From: Alphaproteobacteria bacterium | GTDB taxonomy: Bacteria; Pseudomonadota; Alphaproteobacteria; Micropepsales; Micropepsaceae | Length of the DNA: 64,000 bases | Direction of reading: 5' to 3' | NCBI GenBank assembly: GCA_017308475.1 | Contig: JAFKEU010000007.1 | Span: 248,001 to 312,000, forward strand | In this document: positions 48,099 to 57,478 of the stretch, piece by piece | Numbering within the stretch: the stretch's first letter is position 1 | How the letters are laid out: each line of letters begins with the position of its first letter | Made by a program: the position numbers and the translations under genes | The notes under the pieces: model-generated | What the model was told of the DNA's origin: nothing | Seen by the model: the letters and a program-made list of their open reading frames with translations, nothing else | The model's database searches: none

Positions 48099-49097
48099 AT
48101 GAAATTCCTGGCCGGCATACTGGCCTTTCTGGGCCTGGGCGGGCATCAGCCGCCACCGCATCCGCCCGCGCCGCCGCCTGCCTATCTGGTGCGGATGGCA
48201 CCTGTGGCGGACGAGAAGTCCGTCTTCGCAACCGTGGAGTCGGCCTATACCGTTCCTGCGCGCGTGCGCACCGGCGGTACCATCGTCGAGTTGAAAGTCC
48301 GCCAGGGCGATGCCGTCCAGCAGGGCCAGGTGATCGCCACCGTGGGCGACGCCAAGCTGGCCCTGGAGATTACCTCCTACGCCGCCCAGGTGGCTGCCGC
48401 GCAGGCGCAGGTGGCGCAGGCCAGGCTGGATTTCGATCGCGCCCAGCGCCTGGTCGGTCAGGGCGCCATCGCCCGCAACGCATATGACCAGTCGCGCACC
48501 GCCTATAACGTCGCCCAGAGCAACCTGAAGTCCATTCAGGCCCAGCGTGCCGTGGTGCGTGAGCAGCAGGTGCAGGGTGAGGTGCAGGCACCCACATCCG
48601 GCCGGGTGATTACCGTACCCGTGACGGCTGGCACGGTGGTGATGCCCGGCGATGTGGTCGCAACGGTGGCCGAACAGAATTTCGTCCTGCGCCTCCAGAT
48701 TCCCGAACGTCATGCCCGCTATCTGAAGGTCGGCGCGCCGGTCAGGCTGGACGGCGCCGATCTGGGGCTGAAGGGCACGCCAAGCGGCGCCATAACCCTG
48801 ATCTATCCGCAGGTGGAGAACGGCCATGTCGTTGCCGATGCGCGAGTGTCGGGGCTTCAGGACTATTTCGTTGGACAGCGAGTGCGGGTGTGGGTGTCGG
48901 CAGGCACGCGGCAGGCCGTGCGGGTACCGGAGGATTTGATCATCACCCGCTCGGGTATCGATTATGCGCGGATATGGACGCCAAGGGGCGGGGCGCTGGA
49001 CGTGCCGGTGCAGCGCGGCACAGAGCAGCCCGGAACGCCGCCACAGCTGGAGATCCTGTCGGGCCTGAAGCCCGGCGATCGGCTGCTGAAGCCATGA
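48099..49097 (+). CDS. RND efflux periplasmic adaptor subunit
   Basis: 332 aa. Hydrophobic start (MKFLAGILAFLGLGG) and a Pro/His-rich spacer (HQPPPHPPAPPP), then the membrane-fusion fold. Lipoyl halves are VRTGGTIVELKVRQGDAVQQGQVIATVGD and VQAPTSGRVITVPVTAGTVVMPGDVVATVAE, enclosing a coiled coil. Beta barrel and end are RVWVSAGTRQAVRVPEDLIITRSG and LEILSGLKPGDRLLKP. It overlaps the RND pump gene by 4 bp. No lipobox is seen, so it may stay anchored by the N-terminal helix. Its position in a sulfide-controlled operon is unusual. Confidence 0.9.
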   Translation: MKFLAGILAFLGLGGHQPPPHPPAPPPAYLVRMAPVADEKSVFATVESAYTVPARVRTGGTIVELKVRQGDAVQQGQVIATVGDAKLALEITSYAAQVAAAQAQVAQARLDFDRAQRLVGQGAIARNAYDQSRTAYNVAQSNLKSIQAQRAVVREQQVQGEVQAPTSGRVITVPVTAGTVVMPGDVVATVAEQNFVLRLQIPERHARYLKVGAPVRLDGADLGLKGTPSGAITLIYPQVENGHVVADARVSGLQDYFVGQRVRVWVSAGTRQAVRVPEDLIITRSGIDYARIWTPRGGALDVPVQRGTEQPGTPPQLEILSGLKPGDRLLKP

Positions 49098-52000
49098 ATT
49101 TGGGGCTTTCCGGGCGGCTGACGCGCGCCACAATCAAATCCCCCCTGACGCCGCTGATCCTGCTGGCGGCAATCGCCTTCGGGCTGATCGCGCTGATGGC
49201 GATCCCGCGCGAAGAGGAACCCCAGATCAGCGTGCCAATGGTGGACATCATGGTTCAGGCCAACGGCCTGAAGGCGGCCGATGCCGCCGAACTGGTGACC
49301 AAGCCGCTCGAGGAGATCGTCAAGGGCATCAATGGCGTGGAGCATGTCTACAGCCAGACCCAGGACGACCGGGTGATGGTGACGGCGCGTTTCTTTACCG
49401 GCACCAGCGAAGACGATGCGATCCTTCGCATCCATGCCAAGCTGCGCGCCAGCTATGACCGCATGCCACTGGGCATCCCCGAGCCCCTGATCGTGGGGCG
49501 TGGCATCAACGACGTCGCCATTGTTACCCTTACGCTGTCGCCCAGACCCGCGGCCGCTGGTCGATGGAGCGAAAAGGATCTGCAGCAACTGGCCATCAAG
49601 GTCCAAGCCGAACTGATGAAGGTGGACAATGTCGGCTACACCTATATTTCCGGCGGCACGCCGCCTGAGATCAGTGTCGAGCCGGATCCTGACAGGCTGG
49701 CCATGTATGGCGTTACCCTGCAGCAGCTGGAAGCGAAGATACAGGGCGCCAACCGCTCGTTCCTGGCGGGCATGCTGCGCGAGAAGGGCGCCATGGCCCA
49801 GGCAGTCGCCGGCCGCACGCTGGAAGGCGTTCCCGACATCGGCCTTCTGCTGGTGACCACACGCGACGGCCGGCCCGTCTACGTCCGAGACCTGGCGAAG
49901 ATCGTGATTGGGCCCAGCCCTGCCGAGCAGCATGTCTGGTCGATCCGGCGCAATGGCGACGGCTGGAACACCGCGCCTGCCGTCACCATCGCCTTCGCAA
50001 AGCGGGCAGGCGCCAACGCCGTGGTGGTGTCCAAGGCGCTGGTTGACCGCGCGGACGCGCTGAAGGGACCGCTGATCCCCGCCGACGTGGATGTCGAAGT
50101 CACCCGTGACTATGGCAAGACCGCCAACGACAAGGCCAACGAGCTTCTGTTCCATTTGAGCCTGGCAACGATATCGATCGTGCTCCTGATCGGGTTCGTG
50201 ATCGGCTGGCGAGAAGCGGCAGTGACGCTGGTGGTCATTCCCACCACCATCCTGCTGACCCTCTTCGCCGCCAACCTGATGGGTTACACCATCAACCGCG
50301 TCAGCCTGTTCGCGCTGATCTTCTCCATCGGCATCCTGGTCGACGATGCCATCGTGGTGGTGGAAAACATCGCCCGCCACTGGGCCATGCATGACGGGCG
50401 CGACCGCATGACGGCTGCGATCGAGGCGGTGGCGGAAGTCGGCAATCCCACCATCGTCGCTACATTGACAGTGGTGGCGGCGCTGCTGCCCATGCTGTTC
50501 GTCTCCGGCATGATGGGGCCGTACATGGCGCCAATCCCGGCCAATGCGTCGGCGGCGATGCTATTCTCCTTCTTTGTCGCCATGGTGATCGCGCCGTGGG
50601 CACTGCTGAAGATTTCCGGCAAGCCCCGCAAGCGCCACCGGCGCGCCGAACATGGTGAAGGCCGGCTGGGCGCGTTTTATCGGCGCCTCGCCACGCCCAT
50701 CGTCAAGGACCGCAAAAGTGCGCGCAGATTCCTGGCCTGGGTGGCGGCGGCCACCGTCCTGGTCTGTCTTCTGTTCGTGACGAAAAATGTCACCGTCAAG
50801 CTCTTGCCCTTCGACAACAAGTCGGAGATGGAAGTGCTGGTCGACCTGCCGGAAGGCGCGACCGTGGAAGACACCGGCCGTGCCCTGCTGCGCGCCGCTG
50901 CCATCGTCAAGCAGGTGCCGGAAGTTACCTCTATCCAGGCTTATGCCGGCACGCCCGCGCCGTTCAACTTCAATGGCCTGGTGCGGCACTATTATCTGCG
51001 CCAGCAGCCCGAGATGGGCGAACTGGCCGTCAACCTGGTGGACAAGGCCGACCGCAGCCGGGAAAGCCATGCCATCGCGCTGGACCTTCGCAGGAAATTG
51101 GACACGCTGGACTTCACCAGGGGCACGGTGATCAAGGTGGTCGAAGTGCCGCCCGGGCCGCCCGTGCTGTCCACCCTGCTGGCAGAGATCTATGGTCCTG
51201 ACCAGAAAACCCGCCGTGCTGTAGCAGAAGAAACCGAGAAGCTGTTCAAGCAGGTGCCCTATATTGTCGATGTCGACAACAGCTGGGGCCTGCCCCGCCC
51301 GCGCCTGCGCATTTCCATCGACCAGGACAAGCTGGAATATTTCGGTGTCGAGCAGTCCGACGTCTATGACACACTGAACGCGCTTTTGGGCGGACAGGCG
51401 GTTGGCTATTCCCACCGTGGCACCGACCGCGATCCGCTGAAGATCGTGGTTCGCGAGGCCAAGAGCGACCTTACCTGGTCGCAGAAGCTGGCATCCACGC
51501 CTGTGCCCGCCAATGCGCAGCCAGGCAACAAGGCGGTGGTGGAGCTTGGTGATGTCGTCAGTGTGACGGAAGAAAAGGGCTCGCCTGTGATCTTCCGCCG
51601 CGACGGCCATTATGCCGACATGGTGACGGCCGAACTGGCCGGCACTTTCGAGGCGCCGCTCTATGGCCTGATGGCGGTGGACAAACTGATCCGCCGGCAT
51701 GACTGGGGCAGCTTGCCGCCGCCCACCATCCTCATGCACGGCCAGCCCACGGACGAGACAAGGCCGTCGCTCCTGTGGGACGGGGAATGGGAAGTGACAT
51801 GGGTGACCTTCCGCGACATGGGGGCGGCCTTCGGCGTGGCGATCCTGGGCATCTATGTTCTGGTCGTGGCCCAGTTCAAAAGCTTCAAGCTGCCACTGGT
51901 GATCCTGACACCCATACCGCTGACGCTGATCGGCATCGTGCTGGGCCACTGGCTGTTTGGCGCGCCTTTCACGGCCACGTCAATGATCGGTTTCATCGCG

Positions 52001-52318
52001 CTGGCCGGCATTATCGTGCGAAATTCGATATTGCTGGTGGATTTCATCCGCCATGGCGCCACGCCGGGCCGCACGTTGCGCGAGGTTCTGCTGGATGCGG
52101 GCGCCACCCGTTTCCGCCCGATCGTATTGACCGCGCTGGCGGCGATGATCGGCGCGGCCACCATCCTGACCGATCCGATCTTCCAGGGACTGGCGATCTC
52201 GCTGCTCTTCGGGCTGGCGTCCTCGACCCTCCTGACGGTGCTGGTGATCCCGGCGATCTATGTGTGGCTGCGTGATGCCGACAGGCCAGTCGCACCCCCG
52301 CGGCCTTCAAACCCGTGA
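49094..52318 (+). CDS. RND efflux pump, AcrB-like (HAE class)
   Basis: 1074 aa with the two-fold RND layout: TM1 near the N-terminus (TPLILLAAIAFGLIALMAIPREEEPQI), large periplasmic loop, TM2-6, second loop, TM8-12. The proton-relay acidic pair is visible in TM4 (GILVDDAIVVVENIARHW). The motif GMVDDAIV-type and TM11-12 (FIALAGIIVRNSILLVDFIRHG) confirm the class. It exports a substrate from periplasm or inner membrane using the proton gradient. No outer-membrane factor is encoded in this operon, so it must borrow one. The operon context suggests a sulfur compound or a toxin made with sulfide stress, unproven. Confidence 0.92.
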   Translation: MNLGLSGRLTRATIKSPLTPLILLAAIAFGLIALMAIPREEEPQISVPMVDIMVQANGLKAADAAELVTKPLEEIVKGINGVEHVYSQTQDDRVMVTARFFTGTSEDDAILRIHAKLRASYDRMPLGIPEPLIVGRGINDVAIVTLTLSPRPAAAGRWSEKDLQQLAIKVQAELMKVDNVGYTYISGGTPPEISVEPDPDRLAMYGVTLQQLEAKIQGANRSFLAGMLREKGAMAQAVAGRTLEGVPDIGLLLVTTRDGRPVYVRDLAKIVIGPSPAEQHVWSIRRNGDGWNTAPAVTIAFAKRAGANAVVVSKALVDRADALKGPLIPADVDVEVTRDYGKTANDKANELLFHLSLATISIVLLIGFVIGWREAAVTLVVIPTTILLTLFAANLMGYTINRVSLFALIFSIGILVDDAIVVVENIARHWAMHDGRDRMTAAIEAVAEVGNPTIVATLTVVAALLPMLFVSGMMGPYMAPIPANASAAMLFSFFVAMVIAPWALLKISGKPRKRHRRAEHGEGRLGAFYRRLATPIVKDRKSARRFLAWVAAATVLVCLLFVTKNVTVKLLPFDNKSEMEVLVDLPEGATVEDTGRALLRAAAIVKQVPEVTSIQAYAGTPAPFNFNGLVRHYYLRQQPEMGELAVNLVDKADRSRESHAIALDLRRKLDTLDFTRGTVIKVVEVPPGPPVLSTLLAEIYGPDQKTRRAVAEETEKLFKQVPYIVDVDNSWGLPRPRLRISIDQDKLEYFGVEQSDVYDTLNALLGGQAVGYSHRGTDRDPLKIVVREAKSDLTWSQKLASTPVPANAQPGNKAVVELGDVVSVTEEKGSPVIFRRDGHYADMVTAELAGTFEAPLYGLMAVDKLIRRHDWGSLPPPTILMHGQPTDETRPSLLWDGEWEVTWVTFRDMGAAFGVAILGIYVLVVAQFKSFKLPLVILTPIPLTLIGIVLGHWLFGAPFTATSMIGFIALAGIIVRNSILLVDFIRHGATPGRTLREVLLDAGATRFRPIVLTALAAMIGAATILTDPIFQGLAISLLFGLASSTLLTVLVIPAIYVWLRDADRPVAPPRPSNP

Positions 52319-53106
52319 GTGCTGCACAGATCGTCCTCGCGATTCTTTCCGGCGGGGCGGTTGGCCTGTCGCTGGGCCTGATCGGCGGTGGCGGCTCGAT
52401 CCTGGCGGTGCCGCTGATGGTCTATGTGGTGGGCATCTCCTCCCCCCATGTCGCCATCGGCACCAGCGCTGTCGCCGTGGCTGCCAGCGCACTTGCCAAT
52501 CTTTTCGGCCACGCCCGCGACCGCAATGTGAAATGGCCCTGCGCCAGCGTCTTCGCCTTGTTCGGCATCGGTGGCGCGGCCCTTGGCGCGGCGCTGGGAA
52601 AGGCGATGGACGGCGGCCGGCTGCTGGCACTGTTCGGGTTGGTGATGCTGGCGGTCGCGAGCCTGATGCTGCGGCGCCGCAAGGGAGGCGGCGATATTGA
52701 CGTACACCTGGATGCCGGCTCGGCGCGACGGCTGCTGCCGCCGCTGGCGGCCAGCGGCTTCGGCGTGGGGGCGCTGTCCGGCTTCTTCGGTATCGGCGGC
52801 GGTTTTCTGATCGTGCCCGGCCTGGTCAGCGCCACCGAGATGCCGCTCCTGAACGCCATCGGCTCCTCGCTGGTGTCGGTGGCGGCTTTTGGCGCAACCA
52901 CTGCAGTCAGCTATGCCCTGTCGGGGCTGGTAGACTGGACGCTGGCGGGCCTGTTCATCGCCGGTGGCGTTCTTGGAGGCGTGGCGGGGCGCCGGGTGGC
53001 GGCAAGCCTGGCCACCAACCAGCGAACGCTGGCACTGGTATTCAGCGGCGTGGTGGCGCTGGTTGGGCTGTATGTCGTGGCCAAAGGCATCACCAGCCTG
53101 ATCTGA
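52315..53106 (+). CDS. TauE/SafE-family sulfite/sulfur anion exporter
   Basis: 263 aa starting at a GTG that overlaps the RND stop (GTGA). About eight membrane helices in two TauE repeats: GLSLGLIGGGGSILAVPLMVYVVGISSPHVAIGTSAVAVAASALANLFGHARDRNVKW and GFGVGALSGFFGIGGGFLIVPGLVSATEMPLLNAIGSSLVSVAAFGATTAVSYAL. Such proteins move sulfite, sulfoacetate or related anions. It is the last gene of the ArsR-rhodanese-RND operon, as TauE-like genes are in bigR operons of other proteobacteria, and supports disposal of oxidised sulfur. Confidence 0.9.
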   Translation: MSAAQIVLAILSGGAVGLSLGLIGGGGSILAVPLMVYVVGISSPHVAIGTSAVAVAASALANLFGHARDRNVKWPCASVFALFGIGGAALGAALGKAMDGGRLLALFGLVMLAVASLMLRRRKGGGDIDVHLDAGSARRLLPPLAASGFGVGALSGFFGIGGGFLIVPGLVSATEMPLLNAIGSSLVSVAAFGATTAVSYALSGLVDWTLAGLFIAGGVLGGVAGRRVAASLATNQRTLALVFSGVVALVGLYVVAKGITSLI

Positions 53107-53150
53107 CCGGATTCGCCGCGGGCTCAAGCACGGCGAAGGTTGCTTGGCCG

Positions 53151-53315
53151 CTATTTCTTAGCATCCCGGTCACTGGAATCCTCGATCAGGATGCGCATGG
53201 CGTCGCCCTCCAGATCGTCATATTGGCCGCTTTCGATCGCCCAGAACAGGATCAGCAGCGCGCCCAGGCCGACGGCCAGGGCGCATGCGATGATCAGGGC
53301 AATACCGTTCATCAT
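53151..53315 (-). CDS. ccoS: cbb3 oxidase maturation protein CcoS
   Basis: 54 aa (MMNGIALIIACALAVGLGALLILFWAIESGQYDDLEGDAMRILIED...). One N-terminal membrane helix followed by W-x-x-x-S/R-G-Q-Y-D-D-L-E-G-x-A-x-R-I-L matches CcoS. CcoS is needed for cofactor insertion into the cbb3 oxidase. Its ATG overlaps the stop of ccoI (ATGA). Last gene of the ccoNOQPGHIS operon. Convergent with the TauE gene, with a weak 7-bp hairpin (TTCGCCG...CGGCGAA, 53112-53137) between. Confidence 0.93.
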   Translation of the reverse strand: MMNGIALIIACALAVGLGALLILFWAIESGQYDDLEGDAMRILIEDSSDRDAKK

Positions 53316-55483
53316 GGCCGCGCCAATCTCAGTGAATTCAGGCTGACCAGCAACGACGAGCTTGCCATGGTCGCCGCCGCAATCACCGGAAGGATCAGGC
53401 CCGTCGCCGCCAGAGGAATTGCGACCAGATTATAGAGCGTGGCCAGGGCGAAATTCTCCAGCACCAGGCGACGGGCCTTGCGTGCAACCTCGTAAGCCTC
53501 CGCCACCCCAATCAATTGCTCACTGCGCAGCACCATGTCCGACGCGAGCTGGCTGACTTCAGCGGCATTGCCCGGCGCGATGGAGACATGCGCCAGGGCC
53601 ATCGCCGCGGCATCGTTGAGGCCGTCACCAACCATCAAAACCTTGCAGCCTTCAGCACGCAAACCTTCCAGCCGCGCGACTTTTTCCGCGGGGCCGACGC
53701 GGGCGTGCCAGGCATCCACCCCGGCCTCGGCGGCGATCGCCGCCGCGGTGCCTTCGTTGTCGCCGGTCAGCATCTCAATGCGAAGGCCGCGCGCCCTGAG
53801 CGCGGCAATCATCGCGGGGGCATCAGGCCGCAGGCCATCGCGGAAATCGAAATGGACCGGCTCGGCGTTGCCTTCGCGGTACCACAGCTCGCTCCCGCTG
53901 CCGCCGGCGGCCCCGCACCATGCCGCGCTGCCCAGACGGCGCAGGCTACCGCCCTCCTCGACTTCGAGCCCAGCGCCGGTCACTTCCCGCACGCCCACCG
54001 CAACCGGGCCCATGCCCGCCTCCGCCGTCAGCGCGCGCGCCAGCGGATGCTGGCTGGCCCGCGCCAGCCGCGCCGCCCGCTCCAACACGCCCGGCGGCAG
54101 GGCCTCGCGGTTGTTGAGGGTCAGACTTCCCCTGGTCAGGGTTCCCGTCTTGTCGAAGATGACGGTGTCGATCTCGGCCAGCCGCTCCAGCGCATCTCCC
54201 GACTTGACCAGCAGCCCGCGGGCAAACAGGCGCCCTGTGGCAACAACCTGCACCGCCGGCACTGCCAGCCCCAGCGCGCAGGGACAGGTGATGATCAGCA
54301 CGGCGATAGCATAGGTCGTGGCATGGGCAAAGTCTGCACCCGCCGCCATCCAGCCGGCGAACACCACCATCGCCAGGATGATGATGCCCGGCACATACAG
54401 CTTCGCCGCGCGATCGGCCAGGCGGACATAGAGGCTACGTCGCTGACGGCCCGCTTCTAGCAGGCGCGCAAGGTCCGCGACCAGGGATTGGTCCGCCCGC
54501 GCCAACGCCAGCAGGGTAACACCCTGTCCCACGATCACGGTTCCTGCTTCCAGCTTCATGCCGGCAGTGATCTCTGCCGGTAGGCTTTCGCCAGTCACCA
54601 GCGAGACGTCGGCTTCGGTGGCGCCCTCTTCCAGCCGCGCCGTCACCGGCACGCGGTCGCCGCTGGCCAGCAGCAGCCGGTCTCCGGGTGCGATATCGCG
54701 CGCCGCCACGGTCTCCACCGCGCCATCCGCCCGGACACGCCGGGCAAGCTGCGACTGCATTGCCAGCAGGTGCCGCGCCGCTCCTTGCGCCTTGTCGCGC
54801 AGGCGATAGTCCAGATAGCGGCCGATCAACAGCAGGAAGGCCAGCATGATCGCCGCGTCAAAATAGGTCTGCTCCGCCCCAACGACGGTTTCGTACAGGC
54901 TGAGGCCCAGCGCCAGGATCAGCGCCGCGCCGATGGTGACGTCCATATTGGTCGTGCGCCTGGACAGAGCCCGCGCGGCGGAAAGAAAAAATGGTCGGCC
55001 CGCATATAGCGTGGCGGGAATGGCCACCGCCGCCGCCAGCCAGAAAAAAGCCTGGCGCAGCGCCGGCGAGAGGTCGATGCCACCATACCAGATGCCGTCG
55101 GTCAGACCCATCACGAAGACGGTGCCGAAACCGGCCAAAGCCAGACAGCGCAGCAGGAAACGCCCCTCGCGTTCGCTTTCATTCAGCGTCTCGCCGGCGT
55201 CGAATGGCTGGGCTTCATACCCAAGATCGCGTACCCGTTCCAGGATCGCGCGCGGCGCGACAGACGCGCCATGCCAGGCGACGTGCAGCTTGCCCGTGGA
55301 CAGATTGAGCCGAACCTCGGTGACGCCTGGAATGGCTTTGACGCCGGATTCGATCTTGGCAATGCAGCCGGCGCAGCGCGCGCCCTTGACCTGTACTTCG
55401 AACCGCGCCGACCCGCCCGCATTGTGCTGCACGAAGCTGGTGAGATCGGTCAGCGTCCGCGCTTCGGCTTTCACGGCACCCAT
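53312..55483 (-). CDS. ccoI: Copper-transporting P1B-type ATPase CcoI/FixI
   Basis: 723 aa. N-terminal heavy-metal domain with ARCAGCIAKIESGVK; eight membrane helices with the metal motif TCPCALGLAVP; phosphorylation site DKTGTLT; hinge GDGLNDAAAMALA. The FixI/CcoI branch supplies copper across the inner membrane for CuB of the cbb3 oxidase rather than for detoxification, which the operon position confirms. It overlaps ccoH by 13 bp and ccoS by 4 bp. Confidence 0.95.
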   Translation of the reverse strand: MGAVKAEARTLTDLTSFVQHNAGGSARFEVQVKGARCAGCIAKIESGVKAIPGVTEVRLNLSTGKLHVAWHGASVAPRAILERVRDLGYEAQPFDAGETLNESEREGRFLLRCLALAGFGTVFVMGLTDGIWYGGIDLSPALRQAFFWLAAAVAIPATLYAGRPFFLSAARALSRRTTNMDVTIGAALILALGLSLYETVVGAEQTYFDAAIMLAFLLLIGRYLDYRLRDKAQGAARHLLAMQSQLARRVRADGAVETVAARDIAPGDRLLLASGDRVPVTARLEEGATEADVSLVTGESLPAEITAGMKLEAGTVIVGQGVTLLALARADQSLVADLARLLEAGRQRRSLYVRLADRAAKLYVPGIIILAMVVFAGWMAAGADFAHATTYAIAVLIITCPCALGLAVPAVQVVATGRLFARGLLVKSGDALERLAEIDTVIFDKTGTLTRGSLTLNNREALPPGVLERAARLARASQHPLARALTAEAGMGPVAVGVREVTGAGLEVEEGGSLRRLGSAAWCGAAGGSGSELWYREGNAEPVHFDFRDGLRPDAPAMIAALRARGLRIEMLTGDNEGTAAAIAAEAGVDAWHARVGPAEKVARLEGLRAEGCKVLMVGDGLNDAAAMALAHVSIAPGNAAEVSQLASDMVLRSEQLIGVAEAYEVARKARRLVLENFALATLYNLVAIPLAATGLILPVIAAATMASSSLLVSLNSLRLARP

Positions 55484-55962
55484 AGCCGGCTCATGGCTTC
55501 AAAAGGCGTCTTGCCGCCGCGCGCTGCGACGATCACGTCCCAGTCGCCGGGCGCCACTTCATGCACATCGACCTGGTAGCGGCCTGGGCCGACCTCCGCC
55601 AGCTTGAGGGCGTGGTCGCGGTTTTCGTCGGCGGGATGGCGCAGTTCGCCGGCCAGCCTTTCACCATTCACCGGCGCGCCGTCACGCCCGCGCAGCGACA
55701 AGAGAATGCGCACATCGCCGCTATCCAACCGGATGGCCGAAAGGCTTGCCTGCCAGCCCGCTGCCGCCTGCGCGGCGCGGCGTTTCAGTATCTGGTTGTA
55801 TTCGACGCCCTGCAGATAGGGCTTCTGTTCATCCTCGCCCCGGAAAGTGGAAGCCGACACGGTGATGAACACCACATTGATGCCGATGACGATGCCAAAA
55901 AAGGCGACCAGCCACAAAAGCACGCCGCGACCCGTCAATTTTCTCTCCGGCCATTTGCTCAT
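55471..55962 (-). CDS. ccoH: cbb3 oxidase assembly protein CcoH/FixH
   Basis: 163 aa with one membrane helix near the N-terminus (GVLLWLVAFFGIVIGINVVFITVSAST) and a periplasmic FixH domain (GVEYNQILKRRAAQAAAGWQ, followed by a beta-rich part GRDGAPVNGERLAGELRHPAD...VGPGRYQVDVHEVAPGDWDVIV). It stabilises the assembling oxidase. It overlaps ccoG by 4 bp and ccoI by 13 bp. The usual G-(V)-Y-N motif is intact. Confidence 0.93.
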   Translation of the reverse strand: MSKWPERKLTGRGVLLWLVAFFGIVIGINVVFITVSASTFRGEDEQKPYLQGVEYNQILKRRAAQAAAGWQASLSAIRLDSGDVRILLSLRGRDGAPVNGERLAGELRHPADENRDHALKLAEVGPGRYQVDVHEVAPGDWDVIVAARGGKTPFEAMSRLWVP

Positions 55963-57470
55963 TGCGCGACACCCGTGGCAAAGACCTGCCCGACCGCGCG
56001 CACTTGCCCGTGCACCGGCTCGGTAACGGTGAAAGTGATGTCGCGACTTCCGGCCGTGCCCAGATCAGCCTTGGCTACCGTCACCAGCACGCGCACAGTG
56101 CGCACCTTGTCGGCGGGGACGTGCAGGATGGCGGGCATGATGTCGGTTTCCAGCCCGATCACCTTGACCTCGCGCGTCTTCAGCCCCGACACCGCCAGAT
56201 GGAAATCCCGCGCGCTGGACGAAAGGTTCAGCAGCTTGACGGTGTAGCCATTTCGCACCGCTCCGTCGGCCAAGGTGACGTAGTTGGGATTTCGGTCGCG
56301 CAGCACGTCCATGTCGATAGTCCGGCGGGTCGCCAGCGTGAACAGCATGACGGCGCTGACGATCACCAGCACCGCCGCATAAAACATTGTGCGCGGCCGC
56401 AGGAAGCGGAAACGGGTCTTCTCGCCCTTCAGGCGCCGCTGGATGTTGGCGTCGGTGTCATAGGCAATCAGCCGCGCGGGCTGGCCGATTTTCTTCATCA
56501 CATCGTCGCAGGCATCGATGCATAGTCCGCAATTGATGCATTCCAGCTGCGCGCCGTCCCGGATGTCGATGCCCATGGGACAGGCGGCGACGCACTGGTT
56601 GCAATCGATGCAGGAGCCACGGTCTTCCCACGGGTCACCCTTCTTGTGCGCGCCCCGCGGCTCGCCCCGGTCACTGCGATAGGTGACGGTCAACGATTCT
56701 TTGTCACTCATCGCTGCCTGGATGCGCGGCCAGGGGCACATATAGGTGCAAACCTGCTCGCGCATCAGCCCGCCCAGCGAATATGTGGTGAAGGCCAGAA
56801 TACCGATGAAGGCATAATTGCCGATGCTGGCGGTGCCGGTCAGGAGTTGGTGCAGCAGCGTGGGCGCGTCATTGTAGTAGAAGACCCAGGCGCCGCCGGT
56901 CGCCACCGCGAACATCAGCCAGATGGCGTGCTTGGATACCCGCTTGACGATCTTGTTCGCCGTCCAGGGTGCGGCGTCCAGCTTGATGCGGGCGTTGCGA
57001 TCGCCCTCGATCTTGGTTTCGACCCAGATGAACAGGTCGGTCCAAACCGTCTGCGGGCAAGAATAACCGCACCACAGACGGCCGAACAAGGCATTGACCA
57101 GGAACAGCGAGACCGCAGCCAGGATCAGCAGCCCGGTGATGTAATAGACCTCCTGCGGCCAGATCTCGATGAAGAAGAAATAGAAGCGCTGATGGGCGAA
57201 ATCGACCAGCACCGCCTGATCGGGGGCATCGGGGCCGCGGTCCCAGCGCACCCAGGGGATCAGGTAATAGATCGACAGCGTCACCGCCATCATCGCCCAT
57301 TTGATCTTGCGGTACACGCCGTCCTGCTCGCGCGGATGGATCGGCACCCGCGGCTTGTAGAGCTTGCGGTTTGCGGCGCTGTTGGTAGCCTGTGCATCCG
57401 AGCGCGCGACGCCCTCAGCGGCCTGCTGGCCGCCCCCAAGCCTGTCGATCACTGTATGCGCGGTCATCAC
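55959..57470 (-). CDS. ccoG: cbb3 oxidase accessory iron-sulfur protein CcoG/FixG
   Basis: 503 aa. About five membrane helices with cysteine motifs LWCGYSCPQTVWTDLF and VCTYMCPWPRIQ, followed by a cytosolic 2[4Fe-4S] ferredoxin part (CIDCNQCVAACPMGIDIRDG, CINCGLCIDACD). A C-terminal Ig-like periplasmic domain (NGYTVKLLNLSSSARDF...) comes last. CcoG reduces Cu(II) so that copper can be delivered to the oxidase. ATG at 57470, 8 bp after ccoP, with an alternative Met one codon later. Confidence 0.95.
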   Translation of the reverse strand: MMTAHTVIDRLGGGQQAAEGVARSDAQATNSAANRKLYKPRVPIHPREQDGVYRKIKWAMMAVTLSIYYLIPWVRWDRGPDAPDQAVLVDFAHQRFYFFFIEIWPQEVYYITGLLILAAVSLFLVNALFGRLWCGYSCPQTVWTDLFIWVETKIEGDRNARIKLDAAPWTANKIVKRVSKHAIWLMFAVATGGAWVFYYNDAPTLLHQLLTGTASIGNYAFIGILAFTTYSLGGLMREQVCTYMCPWPRIQAAMSDKESLTVTYRSDRGEPRGAHKKGDPWEDRGSCIDCNQCVAACPMGIDIRDGAQLECINCGLCIDACDDVMKKIGQPARLIAYDTDANIQRRLKGEKTRFRFLRPRTMFYAAVLVIVSAVMLFTLATRRTIDMDVLRDRNPNYVTLADGAVRNGYTVKLLNLSSSARDFHLAVSGLKTREVKVIGLETDIMPAILHVPADKVRTVRVLVTVAKADLGTAGSRDITFTVTEPVHGQVRAVGQVFATGVAQ

Positions 57471-57478
57471 CTCACCCG

